Below, in pieces: positions 18,738-26,978 of a stretch of DNA of 64,000 nt. The notes beneath the pieces were generated by a model. That model had not been told where the DNA came from, made no database searches, and saw only the letters and a program-made list of their open reading frames with translations. Each line of letters begins with the position of its first letter. The stretch's first letter is position 1. Source of the DNA: JAFGDH01 sp964441265 (lineage in GTDB: Archaea > Aenigmatarchaeota > Aenigmatarchaeia > QMZP01 > QMZT01); assembly GCA_964441265.1 (NCBI GenBank), contig CAYYKJ010000003.1:1-64000 (forward strand). The letters are read 5' to 3'. The translations under genes were made by a program, and so were the position numbers.

Positions 18738-20780
18738 TCACATCATCCCCTTTATCGCCTTGGATTTCTCCATTTCCAGTTTATTGTTTAGAGCATCTAT
18801 TAAAAACCTTTTATCCTTGTGGGTTATGACCCAGTAAGGATAATATACCGGACTTACCTCGCTTATCCGGATGTCCCATATCTCCCCTATCTTCCGGACG
18901 AAATCCGGGGATACCATGAAATCGAGGAATTCCCCTGATTTCTCCTTCTCCTCGGTGTCTTCTCTGATGGTCATCTTCTTGGGACTGAGGGGTATGTTGG
19001 GGTCATAATTTATCCTGAACATATAATCTTCGCTTCTGACGAAGCCCTTCTCAGAGAGGGACTTCAGGCTGGCATGGGTGTTGCTGAGAAGTATCTTGAG
19101 ATCGGATGATATCTTCTCAAGGGAGGAACTCTTGTGCTTCATCAGGTAGAATATTATCGCCCTCTGGGTCGGGGGAAGCTCCAGTAAAGAGCGTATCCCC
19201 TTGCTGTATCTGAGGCCGTCCTCCCCCGAAAAGGCGATCTCCCCCAGAAGACCGTCCACGTAAAATTCTATTTCCTTCCCCATGAACGTCCCAGTAGCTT
19301 TCCACATGGGATAATTCACGAAGGTCATTCCCTCTATGCCCTTGTAAGATTTTTTGACCTCCTCCTCCCCTATCATGGGAGAAAACCGGGAAATCCTCTC
19401 CTCGAATTTTATCTTCTTCTGGTCTATCTTTATGGACTCCCCTCCGTGTTCGCTCCTGCGGACCCTTATGTCAACTATGAGGGGCTGCTCTGTGGTGCCC
19501 ACTACCATGGCCCTTCCTATGGGAAGATCCTTTATCTCCTTCTTGGTGCCCTGGCCCACACCCTCGACAGAGTCCATTATTGCCTTCACGTCGTTGGGGT
19601 TGGTGACCTTGAGTATGATCTGCGTGCTTGCCTGGGAGAGTATGTTCTTGTCCACCTTGGCCGGCCTCTGGGAAATCACGCAGAGACCCAGGCCGAATTT
19701 CCTCCCTTCGCTGGCGAGCGTCCGGAGTACCTTGGAGGAGGCGACCTCTCCGAAGCCCCTTTCAGGAACGAAATTGTGGGCCTCCTCTATCACGAACAGG
19801 AACTCGGGTATCTTCCCGTACTTCCTCGCCCTGAAAAGCTCCTCTGCGATCTTCATGGCCACTACCTGCTGGGTTTCCGGAGGACCGTCCTTCAGGTCGA
19901 GTATCGATATCTTGCCCTTTCTCACCAGTTCCTCCGGCTTGGTGGGATTCAGGGAGAAGAGCTTCGTGTTCTCCAGGACCTCTAACAGGCTGACCAGCCC
20001 CCATTTGGCGTTAGACTCCACCGCCTCGATTTCCTCTATCACGTCCCTGAGTGTGTAATTCTTCCCCTCCAGGTTCTTCACCGAGGAATAAAGGAGCCCC
20101 TTCTGGGCCGAGGATATCTTGGCAGGGAGCATGTTTATTATCTCGTCAGCAGTCAGCCTGGCGTTGAGCTTTATGGTGTTGCTGTCACTGAGGGAGAACA
20201 CATTGACCTGATCGCGGTAGGATTTGGGCTCGACCCCGAACCTTTTCATCAGCCGGACCTCGTTCTCTTTGGTGTTTTTCTCCACCAGCGTGGAATACTC
20301 CCCGTGAGGATCAAGCACCACCACGGGGACCCGGCTCTCCGCCAGCTCCTCCAGAAGTACACCGGTGGCATAGGATTTTCCGGCCCCGCTCTTTGCCAGC
20401 ACGGCGACATGCTTTGTGATCAGGTGTCTGACAGGAAGATTGACGTGTATGTCATATCCGCTCAGGGACCCCACATACAGGCCTTTTTCATCCAGTCCCA
20501 GTGTGGACCTTATGAAATCCTCTTCTGCGGTATACACCGGGGTGTCCGGCTCGAAGGGGACGGAGACCTTCTTGAGGAAACCCCTGGAATCCCTGTACCC
20601 TATCACCTTCGCCTTGACCAGCGTCCTGGAGGGGTATTTGACTATTGAATCGGCATATGCGAGTATCCACCTTCCCTCGAAGTCCTTCAGAGCCAGGTAC
20701 TGCATCTTCTTTACCCTGGCCTCTGCCTTGAAAGAGAATTCCCCGGTGGTCACGCTTCCTGAAATCTTCCCCAACAGCAT
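18738..20780 (-). CDS. HerA-like hexameric ATPase (DUF87) with C-terminal extension
   Basis: 680 residues. It begins with a small beta-barrel (HAS-barrel-like) domain (about 1-110). A HerA-type ATPase follows, with Walker A AKSGAGKS near 128-138, Walker B FLFVIEEAHN near 325-333, and a downstream ISQRP sensor motif. Residues ~450-680 are an extension with a winged-helix-like part (LPPTQRAIIFYLM..) and a repeated YYPYW / NYPMW motif. Classical HerA works with NurA next to Mre11-Rad50; none of those is nearby here, and two ATP-grasp genes follow instead. A TATA-like stretch about 28 bases before the ATG fits a leaderless mRNA. DNA translocation is the family role, but the partner set points to a different job. 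Confidence 0.83.
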   Translation of the reverse strand: MLLGKISGSVTTGEFSFKAEARVKKMQYLALKDFEGRWILAYADSIVKYPSRTLVKAKVIGYRDSRGFLKKVSVPFEPDTPVYTAEEDFIRSTLGLDEKGLYVGSLSGYDIHVNLPVRHLITKHVAVLAKSGAGKSYATGVLLEELAESRVPVVVLDPHGEYSTLVEKNTKENEVRLMKRFGVEPKSYRDQVNVFSLSDSNTIKLNARLTADEIINMLPAKISSAQKGLLYSSVKNLEGKNYTLRDVIEEIEAVESNAKWGLVSLLEVLENTKLFSLNPTKPEELVRKGKISILDLKDGPPETQQVVAMKIAEELFRARKYGKIPEFLFVIEEAHNFVPERGFGEVASSKVLRTLASEGRKFGLGLCVISQRPAKVDKNILSQASTQIILKVTNPNDVKAIMDSVEGVGQGTKKEIKDLPIGRAMVVGTTEQPLIVDIRVRRSEHGGESIKIDQKKIKFEERISRFSPMIGEEEVKKSYKGIEGMTFVNYPMWKATGTFMGKEIEFYVDGLLGEIAFSGEDGLRYSKGIRSLLELPPTQRAIIFYLMKHKSSSLEKISSDLKILLSNTHASLKSLSEKGFVRSEDYMFRINYDPNIPLSPKKMTIREDTEEKEKSGEFLDFMVSPDFVRKIGEIWDIRISEVSPVYYPYWVITHKDKRFLIDALNNKLEMEKSKAIKGMM

Positions 20781-20847
20781 AGTAGATTAATTGGGGAATA
20801 AATTTAATAAGAATTAAATCGGCGACACTGTAACAGGAGCGACTGGA

Positions 20848-21411
20848 TCAGAAAGCGATCGATCTCATAACCTCTTTCTTTCTTCTCCCGGGAGAATACC
20901 TGAATTCGTCGCCGTCCCCCAAAGCATATTTGAGTTGATTGTGGTATTCATTCCTGAGGCGCCCTCCGCAGGGATAATGTGACCTGTCCTTGGTTTCGCC
21001 GGATTCGGGGGATGTTTTCTGCTTCAGGGCGGGATTCAGTTCCGGGAAGGCCTCCATGAACCTCCTGCAGGCCGGGCACCCGCAGCCCCACCTGTGTCCG
21101 CGCTCTTCCGGGCTCTGCATCGCTTCCTGATTCTCTTCTTTTTTAAAATTATTTTCTTCTTCCTTTTTCTCAGCTCTGGCGGCCGAATAAATGTCTGACT
21201 TCTCCACCTTCTTTTTGGAATATTCGGAGAATCTTTGCTGGTATTCCCTCATATCGGGTAATTCCGAATATTCCCCTTCATCGTCCTCATCCTTTTCATC
21301 GTCATACTTCAATACGGATTCGACAGAATCGTCCTCTTCGTCCTCCCAGGGAATAATCAGCTCATCCGGAAAATCCATATCCTCATCGAATTCTTCAAAT
21401 TCCCAAGACAT
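20848..21411 (-). CDS. Acidic hypothetical protein with CxCxxC motif
   Basis: 187 residues. The first ~65 residues are extremely acidic (runs of Asp/Glu such as EFDEDMDF and EDEEDDS). A charged helical middle follows, then a possible metal site, WGCGCPACRRF, near residues 116-127, and a basic C-terminus (RRKKEV). The longer open frame upstream runs into the tRNA-Arg gene, so the ATG at 21411, just outside the tRNA, is taken as the start. I do not recognise the family. It lies between tRNA-Arg and the HerA/RimK operon, all on the minus strand. Confidence 0.55.
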   Translation of the reverse strand: MSWEFEEFDEDMDFPDELIIPWEDEEDDSVESVLKYDDEKDEDDEGEYSELPDMREYQQRFSEYSKKKVEKSDIYSAARAEKKEEENNFKKEENQEAMQSPEERGHRWGCGCPACRRFMEAFPELNPALKQKTSPESGETKDRSHYPCGGRLRNEYHNQLKYALGDGDEFRYSPGRRKKEVMRSIAF

Positions 21412-21446
21412 CCAAAAAAACCCCGACATGTATTTAGACGAAAAAA

Positions 21447-21583
21447 TGAGCCCGAGGGGATTCGAACCCCCAACCTCTCGGTCTCCTCCGCGCAAAACGC
21501 AAATATAATTGCAGCTTCTGCTCAAGCCTTTGGGCAAAAGCCTGTCCGAAGCCGAGCGCTCTATCCAGTTGAGCCACGGGCCC
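21447..21583 (-). tRNA. tRNA-Arg (anticodon UCG) with one canonical intron
   Basis: The 7-bp acceptor stem (GGGCCCG with CGGGCTC, one G-U) closes at 21583 and 21448-21454; base 73 is A and CCA is not encoded. D and T arms are normal (GGTTCGAATCC). The anticodon loop CTTCGGA (anticodon TCG) is interrupted by a 63-nt intron at 21483-21545, between positions 37 and 38. A BHB is visible: the central helix CTTC pairs with GAGG (one wobble), with bulges GGA and AGA cut after their second base. A T-run follows the 3' end. Confidence 0.93.
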
Positions 21584-21662
21584 CTATACCGTATTATCTT
21601 GTTCTAATATCTGAAAATGTGATTAATAAAGAAATATGAAGAAACCGGAAAGGCGGAAGACG

Positions 21663-21887
21663 TCACTTGGACTTGGACTTCTTCGATACGACTTCCTTGA
21701 GTGCGGTTATTTCCTGTTTCAGTTCCCTCATTTCCTTCCCGAGGGTTATCTCTTCCTGGTCGAACTTCCTGGTTATCTTTCTGAGCTGACGGAACTCAAT
21801 TTCCAGTATTATCAGGTACACGACCACGACTACCGAGAATATCACCAGAAGCTCCAGTATTGGCACATCGATGCCGAATATGTACAT
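21663..21887 (-). CDS. Small membrane protein with C-terminal coiled coil
   Basis: 74 residues. One hydrophobic helix (about residues 8-30, LLVIFSVVVVVYLIILEI) is followed by a charged heptad-like helix ending in a lysine/serine-rich tail. Its ATG overlaps the stop codon of the large surface protein gene upstream (TAATG), indicating translational coupling. With the tail in the cytoplasm it could pair with the short basic tail of the surface protein. No known family recognised. Confidence 0.7.
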   Translation of the reverse strand: MYIFGIDVPILELLVIFSVVVVVYLIILEIEFRQLRKITRKFDQEEITLGKEMRELKQEITALKEVVSKKSKSK

Positions 21888-24800
21888 TATTCTTCACCCC
21901 TTTCCTTGGCGGCGGTACCCGTTTCAGAGGTCTTTCTAACCTCTTTTAACCTTTTGGTGGAGAAGTATATTAATATCACCGTAACAACCACCACCATCAG
22001 GACCTGTGCCGCTTCGGGTATTCCCTTCCCCTGACCCGAAACGAAGAAGTATCCGGTCGTGGATGCGAGCGTGGTGAAGTCTTCCCTGAATTTCGCCCTC
22101 GCTATGTACATTCCCGAGGGAGCCGCGGATGGTATGGTGAATTTCTCGTATATCTCCGTCTTCTCCAGCGGTTCAAGAGTCTTCAGCTGCCCCAGGCTGG
22201 AATAAATCACGTCCATCCCCGGTGTGTATATCTCCACTTCCATGGAGGGGTATTCCATCTCCTCTCCGCCGTTTATTACCAGTATCTCCAGGTTCACCGG
22301 CGCTGAAAGGTCGTACCTGTCCCTGTCCGGGGTTATTATTATGGTCGGATAGCTCGCCTTGTAAATCACAGACACGGTCTTGATTCCCTCTCCCTCTATG
22401 CTGTCTACTATTACCGTGGTGCTCTCCGCACTTCCCGTGAACTGGAGGCTGTTGCCGAAGCCGTCCTTTACCTCCAGCACGTTCTCATAGGGTATGGGAA
22501 GGTTAAGCACGACGTTCTCGTACGTTTCCTCGGAGAAGCTCTTCAGGTATATGTCCGTCTTAAGTTTCACCATCTTGTCGTCCATCTCTTCCAGGACCTC
22601 TATGTCCCTGTCTATCTCCATGACCGGCGGCGTCAGCACTCTTATTTCGAATGATCTGGTCTCGAACGCGTTTATGGTGCTCTCCCATCTCATCTTCCTC
22701 ATGCCCCCGTCCGGGCTGTCGAGGAGAACGAGTTCCTCGTTCTTCTGGCCGGCCACATCGTAATAGCTCACGTATGCATCCACCGTATCGGCGAACACAA
22801 AGGTCTCGAATTCGGTTGTCACTGAACTCGGATTGGGGTTGAAAACCTCGAAATCCTTGACCCAAAGGGCGGGCTTGCCCACCGTGACCCTCTTGGCCTG
22901 CTCAAGGCTCTCTTCCCCTATCTGGAGCGCGAGCATGGGCTCGGGCACGTCCACCCGTATGACCCCGTATGCGGTTGCGCTGAATGTCCTTCCGGTAGCG
23001 GGGTCAAGCGCCATTATTTCCACAGGTAGCACATAAGCGCCCAGAGCGGATATGTCCATCTGGTATTTCACCCGGATGGATTCGTTGTCTCCGAGTGTGA
23101 AAGAACCGTCACCGCTGGCGTTTATTATCTCGAATGCGTCCGCCAGATTCCCGTCGCTGAGGGTGACAGTCCCGTTGTCCGTGACATTGAAGTCGGTTCC
23201 GTTAGTCCAGGAATTCCATGAACCATCGTAGTAATCGACGGTCAGGTTCCCGACGTATTCGTTGACACCCGGGAAGACTCCGTCGACGACGTAATCAAGG
23301 AACCTTATGCCCCCCACGGTGTCCGAGCCGGATGCCTCGACCGTTACAACTATGGTCGAATTCACCGTTGTCGGGCTGCTCGGATCGTACACAGCAAGCG
23401 TCTTATAACCCAGCAGCCTCTTGGCAGAAACCCCTATGGTCTGGGAAGTGTGGATTTCGGTCAGCGGCGTTCCGGAGTCGGTTGTATAACTGGTGTTGCC
23501 GGTGAAGTTGTACGTGTCTCCGGTGGTCATGCTAGAATGGGATATGCAGTCGTATGTCAGCTTTATCAGCTCGTTGCTGTCCCTGGCGCCGAGGGAATCG
23601 CCCACCGTTCCCCCTCCGCTTAAATCGGCCGCGGAGAAGTCCGGTATGGTGATGTTCACGAGTCCATCTGAGGTCCCGTCACCGGCGGGATCGGTCACCG
23701 TGACCGATATGTCCGTGTCGGATGTGTCCAGTTCGTAAGAGCCGGTGTTGTTCACGAAGTAAAGCTGCACAGAGCTCGTATTGGCGTCGAAAGCGCCGTG
23801 GAAAAGCCCCGCCGTCGTGTTCGCCGGGACGACCGAAAGCAACACCACCTTTTCGGCGGCGGCGGAGGTGCTTCCCATGTGCGTGGAGTTGTCGTTTATG
23901 GTGATTACATCGCCTCCGCTATCCGGGTTTATGGTACCGGATATGGATTTGACGTTGGCCATGTCCACCTTGTAGAGTATGGGCATGTCCAGGGTGGTGT
24001 TCACGAAGCCATGGTAGTTGTCCGAACCGGTGTCGTTCCACTCAGCGTGCCATGCCAAATATACAGTGAAATACGGCTTGCTCGTGGAGCCGGTATTGAA
24101 CCAGGAGGTGTTCGAAGACCTGTCCTTCTCGGTGGTGTATATCCTCCCGTCTGAGGGCGTCAGAAGCTCGTCGTTGGCGCTCTGGTTGAACTTCCCGCTC
24201 TGGTTCGCGGTACCGTAAGGCGCCCCTGTGGAGGGATTTATCTCGTATATCCTCCATTCCGTGACATTGTACGTCAGGGAATGCCCGCTGGAAGGGCTTT
24301 CGTTGGCCATGTTCCTCATGAATCCCCTCACCGACCACTCGTTGCTGGAATCCTGGGACATGTCTATGCCCTGCCTCACCGGTCCCTTGGCCGACTTGCT
24401 GGAAATGGTGAGCCCGGTCAGAGTTCCTGACTGGGAATAATCCGCGCTCACTCCGGCCCCCGCCGAATCCGTGTCAATGCTGTTGACGCCAAGACCTATG
24501 TGAGTCCCTTCCTCCAGTGTGGCATTCCAGGTGACGTAGACGATCGATCCCGCGTTCAGGTCTCCTGTCCATACGATCCTGTCGTCGTCAGAGTCTCCTC
24601 CGTCTGAGTTGGATACCACGGTCGAGCCGCTGGTCGAGGAATTGGTGTCTGTATCTATGGACATCACATCATTCGAGCCGCTCGTGTCGGTGCTGAACTG
24701 GATCGTGACCTGGGAACTGGGAAGATCGACAGAAGAGCTTGGGTTCTCGAGGCTCAGGTTGAACTCCAGAGTGTTTTCACTGTTCCCCATGTTATCCGCG

Positions 24801-25261
24801 TCGAAAATGTCATACCCTCCCTCGCTGTTGTTGTATATCATCTTAAGCTTTATGACTGGGGCGGCGGTGGTGTTGGTGACATTGTAATAATCGCCGTCGG
24901 TCGTTTTGTTGCAAGTAAGCTTGCTCCTGGAATAGGCGGTGGGATAAGAAGTTATCACGTTCTTGTATGCAGTGGCGTCCTCAAGGTTGGTTTCGTCCGT
25001 GGAGGAAAGTGTCACCCTTACCTGCTGGAGGGTGTCCCAGTCGTTGGGAACGGAAGCCTCCACGTATCCGTAGCGGCAGGGGTTCGCCGCAGGACTGCAT
25101 TCGGAATACGTGTTGGCGCCCTCTGACCCCCATGTACTGTAATTCGCCTTTACCTGCTCCACCACGAAGGCCCTGGGCCCCCAGGCGGCGGAAGAAAAAT
25201 TAGCCATCAAAATCAAACTTATAACGAAAACTAGAACACCACAAACGACATTCAACCTCAT
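21887..25261 (-). CDS. Secreted surface protein with C-terminal membrane anchor (paralogue of the 13692-16871 gene)
   Basis: 1124 residues from the ATG at 25261, which has a GGGGTGG Shine-Dalgarno-like site just before it; an in-frame ATG at 25306 lacks one. A signal peptide (VVCGVLVFVISLILMANFSS) is followed by a long beta-rich, sequon-rich exodomain. Shared features with the other paralogue include LQQVRVTLSSTDETN near the start and KGPVRQGID further on. CARDB-like domains precede a membrane helix (VLMVVVVTVILIYF) and a charged tail. The small coiled-coil membrane protein is coupled downstream. A TATA-like ATATAAAT lies near 25315. Likely a structural glycoprotein of the cell envelope; no catalytic motif seen. 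Confidence 0.83.
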   Translation of the reverse strand: MRLNVVCGVLVFVISLILMANFSSAAWGPRAFVVEQVKANYSTWGSEGANTYSECSPAANPCRYGYVEASVPNDWDTLQQVRVTLSSTDETNLEDATAYKNVITSYPTAYSRSKLTCNKTTDGDYYNVTNTTAAPVIKLKMIYNNSEGGYDIFDADNMGNSENTLEFNLSLENPSSSVDLPSSQVTIQFSTDTSGSNDVMSIDTDTNSSTSGSTVVSNSDGGDSDDDRIVWTGDLNAGSIVYVTWNATLEEGTHIGLGVNSIDTDSAGAGVSADYSQSGTLTGLTISSKSAKGPVRQGIDMSQDSSNEWSVRGFMRNMANESPSSGHSLTYNVTEWRIYEINPSTGAPYGTANQSGKFNQSANDELLTPSDGRIYTTEKDRSSNTSWFNTGSTSKPYFTVYLAWHAEWNDTGSDNYHGFVNTTLDMPILYKVDMANVKSISGTINPDSGGDVITINDNSTHMGSTSAAAEKVVLLSVVPANTTAGLFHGAFDANTSSVQLYFVNNTGSYELDTSDTDISVTVTDPAGDGTSDGLVNITIPDFSAADLSGGGTVGDSLGARDSNELIKLTYDCISHSSMTTGDTYNFTGNTSYTTDSGTPLTEIHTSQTIGVSAKRLLGYKTLAVYDPSSPTTVNSTIVVTVEASGSDTVGGIRFLDYVVDGVFPGVNEYVGNLTVDYYDGSWNSWTNGTDFNVTDNGTVTLSDGNLADAFEIINASGDGSFTLGDNESIRVKYQMDISALGAYVLPVEIMALDPATGRTFSATAYGVIRVDVPEPMLALQIGEESLEQAKRVTVGKPALWVKDFEVFNPNPSSVTTEFETFVFADTVDAYVSYYDVAGQKNEELVLLDSPDGGMRKMRWESTINAFETRSFEIRVLTPPVMEIDRDIEVLEEMDDKMVKLKTDIYLKSFSEETYENVVLNLPIPYENVLEVKDGFGNSLQFTGSAESTTVIVDSIEGEGIKTVSVIYKASYPTIIITPDRDRYDLSAPVNLEILVINGGEEMEYPSMEVEIYTPGMDVIYSSLGQLKTLEPLEKTEIYEKFTIPSAAPSGMYIARAKFREDFTTLASTTGYFFVSGQGKGIPEAAQVLMVVVVTVILIYFSTKRLKEVRKTSETGTAAKERGEE

Positions 25262-25429
25262 AAGCCACCCCAAATATTCATAGGCCGAAAAACGACCGGA
25301 ATACATTCAAACATTTATATAGAATAATTGGAGCATTAGCTATAAAAATATTCATTGTCTCAAAAGCACCCTCCGGGCCACAAAGGCGGGGAAAATCATA
25401 TTTATATGTCCTTCGCACAAAAGATTTCC

Positions 25430-26281
25430 ATGGCACCTGGCATCGAGACTCTGCTGCAGACCGTGTATGCATGGATAATGGGCTTCATTGAGGGCTTTCT
25501 GCCCAAATATGTTCTGCCCAACCTGCAGCTCATAATACAGATAATACTGATACTTCTGGTAGGGTACATAATAGGTAAGGCGGCCAAGGCGATCGCCAGG
25601 AAGATACTCAACGTGGCCGGTCTCAAGCGCATAACCTCCAAGAGCCTGACGGAAGATATACTGAAGATAACCGGATACAAGGGAAACATAGTGGAGCTGA
25701 TAGGTGACCTGGTCAAATGGACCATATACATAATCACGCTCGCAGTGGTGGTCCAGGTCCTCGGATTCACCACCGTCTCCCTCATATTCAACCAGATACT
25801 CATCATAGTTCCCAGGTTCATAGTGGCCATACTGGTCATCGTCATAGGGTTCATAATAGCCGATTTCTTCAGCAAGATATTCGAGGAGGCCGCCTCGAGG
25901 ATGCTGGGAGAGGAAACCCTGAGCAAGTTCTCCGGGGGGCTGATAAAATACAGCGTCTCCATGATAGCCATAGTAATCGCCCTGGCCCTGATAGGGCTGG
26001 ACATCACCGCCATCGTCATACTCTTCGGGGCCATACTGGTGATAGTGATAATCATAACCACCTTCGGAATGAAGGACCTCATCCCCAACTTCACCGCAGG
26101 GCTTTCCCTGAGGGGGGACTTCAGGGTGGGCGAAAAGGTAAAGATCAGAAACTGCTCCGGGAAGCTGGTGAAGATCGGCCCGTATTCGGCCGAGCTTACG
26201 GACGGGAAGAGGACTTTCAGGGTGCCGAATTCGGTCCTCTACAACGAGATATCCGAAAAGGGTGTCAGCGGAAAGGAATAG
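25430..26281 (+). CDS. Small-conductance mechanosensitive channel (MscS family)
   Basis: 283 residues from the ATG at 25430. A TATA-like ATATTTATATG at 25399-25408 lies 23-30 bases upstream, matching the leaderless pattern elsewhere; an in-frame ATG at 25406 would sit inside that element. There are four or five membrane helices, the last being the glycine/alanine-patterned pore helix (DITAIVILFGAILVIVI). The MscS beta domain then follows (NFTAGLSLRGDFRVGEKVKIRN and FRVPNSVLY). The usual large C-terminal alpha/beta cage is missing, so this is a short MscS. It would release solutes on membrane stretch. Confidence 0.85.
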   Translation: MAPGIETLLQTVYAWIMGFIEGFLPKYVLPNLQLIIQIILILLVGYIIGKAAKAIARKILNVAGLKRITSKSLTEDILKITGYKGNIVELIGDLVKWTIYIITLAVVVQVLGFTTVSLIFNQILIIVPRFIVAILVIVIGFIIADFFSKIFEEAASRMLGEETLSKFSGGLIKYSVSMIAIVIALALIGLDITAIVILFGAILVIVIIITTFGMKDLIPNFTAGLSLRGDFRVGEKVKIRNCSGKLVKIGPYSAELTDGKRTFRVPNSVLYNEISEKGVSGKE

Positions 26282-26302
26282 ATTCGCCCCGCAAAGAAAA
26301 TC

Positions 26303-26383
26303 CTATTTCTTCTTGAGTAATTTGTCAAGCTTCTTGTCTATCCGGTTCATCCTTTCCTTCATGTCATCCCACGCCTCCAGCAT
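26303..26383 (-). CDS. Possible 26-residue lysine-rich helical peptide
   Basis: A short frame whose ATG overlaps the stop codon of the DNA-binding remnant before it (TAATG). It encodes one amphipathic, lysine-rich helix (RIDKKLDKLLKKK at its end). It may instead be the natural C-terminus of that protein after a frameshift, or a chance frame. It ends 21 bases from the convergent MscS gene. Confidence 0.3.
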   Translation of the reverse strand: MLEAWDDMKERMNRIDKKLDKLLKKK

Positions 26384-26589
26384 TATCCGTGGGGCGGCTT
26401 GGGCCGGAACCTCGCAGGGACGGGCTTCCTGTCCCTCAGAAAATGGACGATCTCCCTGTTTATCAGCCTGTAATATTTCTTCCCCTGCTTCCATTCGGAT
26501 TCCACGAGGCCTATTTCCTGAAGGAGATTCAGGTGAAAGTCAATCGTCTGCGGTCTCTTTCCCCGTTCTATCGTAGTATTGCAGATTTT
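26383..26589 (-). pseudogene. C-terminal remnant of a winged-helix DNA-binding protein
   Basis: In a different frame from the cas1 fragment it overlaps, the DNA reads RGKRPQTIDFHLNLLQEIGL followed by VESEWKQGKKYYRLINRE. This is an ArsR-like recognition helix, linker and wing. No start codon or first HTH helix is present; a stop lies at 26590-26592. It looks like the 3' half of a regulator gene joined to the 5' part of cas1 by a deletion. Similarity is by eye only. Confidence 0.5.
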
Positions 26590-26959
26590 TTATGACATTT
26601 TCGGCACAACCCCGTATGAGTTCCCTTGCTATTCTCAACCTCTTCCCGTGATCGGTGTAATGCCCCACTTGCTTTATCAAAAGATCCCCCGACAAAAGCT
26701 TTTCGCGGGGATAATAACTGCCTTCGTAATTTTCATACTTGCCAAAAAAATGTATGGGCACGCCATGCTTTGAGAGGTACGAAACGACACCAGAGGAAAA
26801 ACTCAGTCGACCATGGGCATATATTGAATATATCTTCTCTATGGGGAGGATTCTCCTTTCCATCTTCCCCTCTTCGTTGTTTCTGACAAAATAAACTGTG
26901 TTCTGCTTTCTTTTGAGTATGCCGTCCTTTGTTATGAAAAAATTGACCTTCATTTCCAT
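26540..26959 (-). pseudogene. cas1: Cas1 N-terminal fragment
   Basis: 139 residues match the beta-sandwich N-terminal domain and first helices of type I-B-like Cas1: DGILKRKQNTVYFV, LPIEKIYSIYAHG, FLSKHG-like YLSKHGVPIHFFG, YPREKLLSGDLLIKQV, and ENVIKNLQYY. Full Cas1 is about 320-340 residues. The catalytic Glu, His and Asp of the C-terminal domain are absent because the frame stops and runs into a DNA-binding remnant. The fragment cannot integrate spacers. It follows the DUF234 ATPase gene on the same strand and is the last recognisable cas piece; no cas2 was found after it. Confidence 0.85.
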
Positions 26960-26978
26960 ACCACCGATTATGTGACAA

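Noticed and set aside
20848..21537. Upstream start of the acidic protein at 21537
   Set aside because: The extra N-terminus would be translated from the tRNA-Arg exons and intron; the ATG at 21411 is outside the tRNA.
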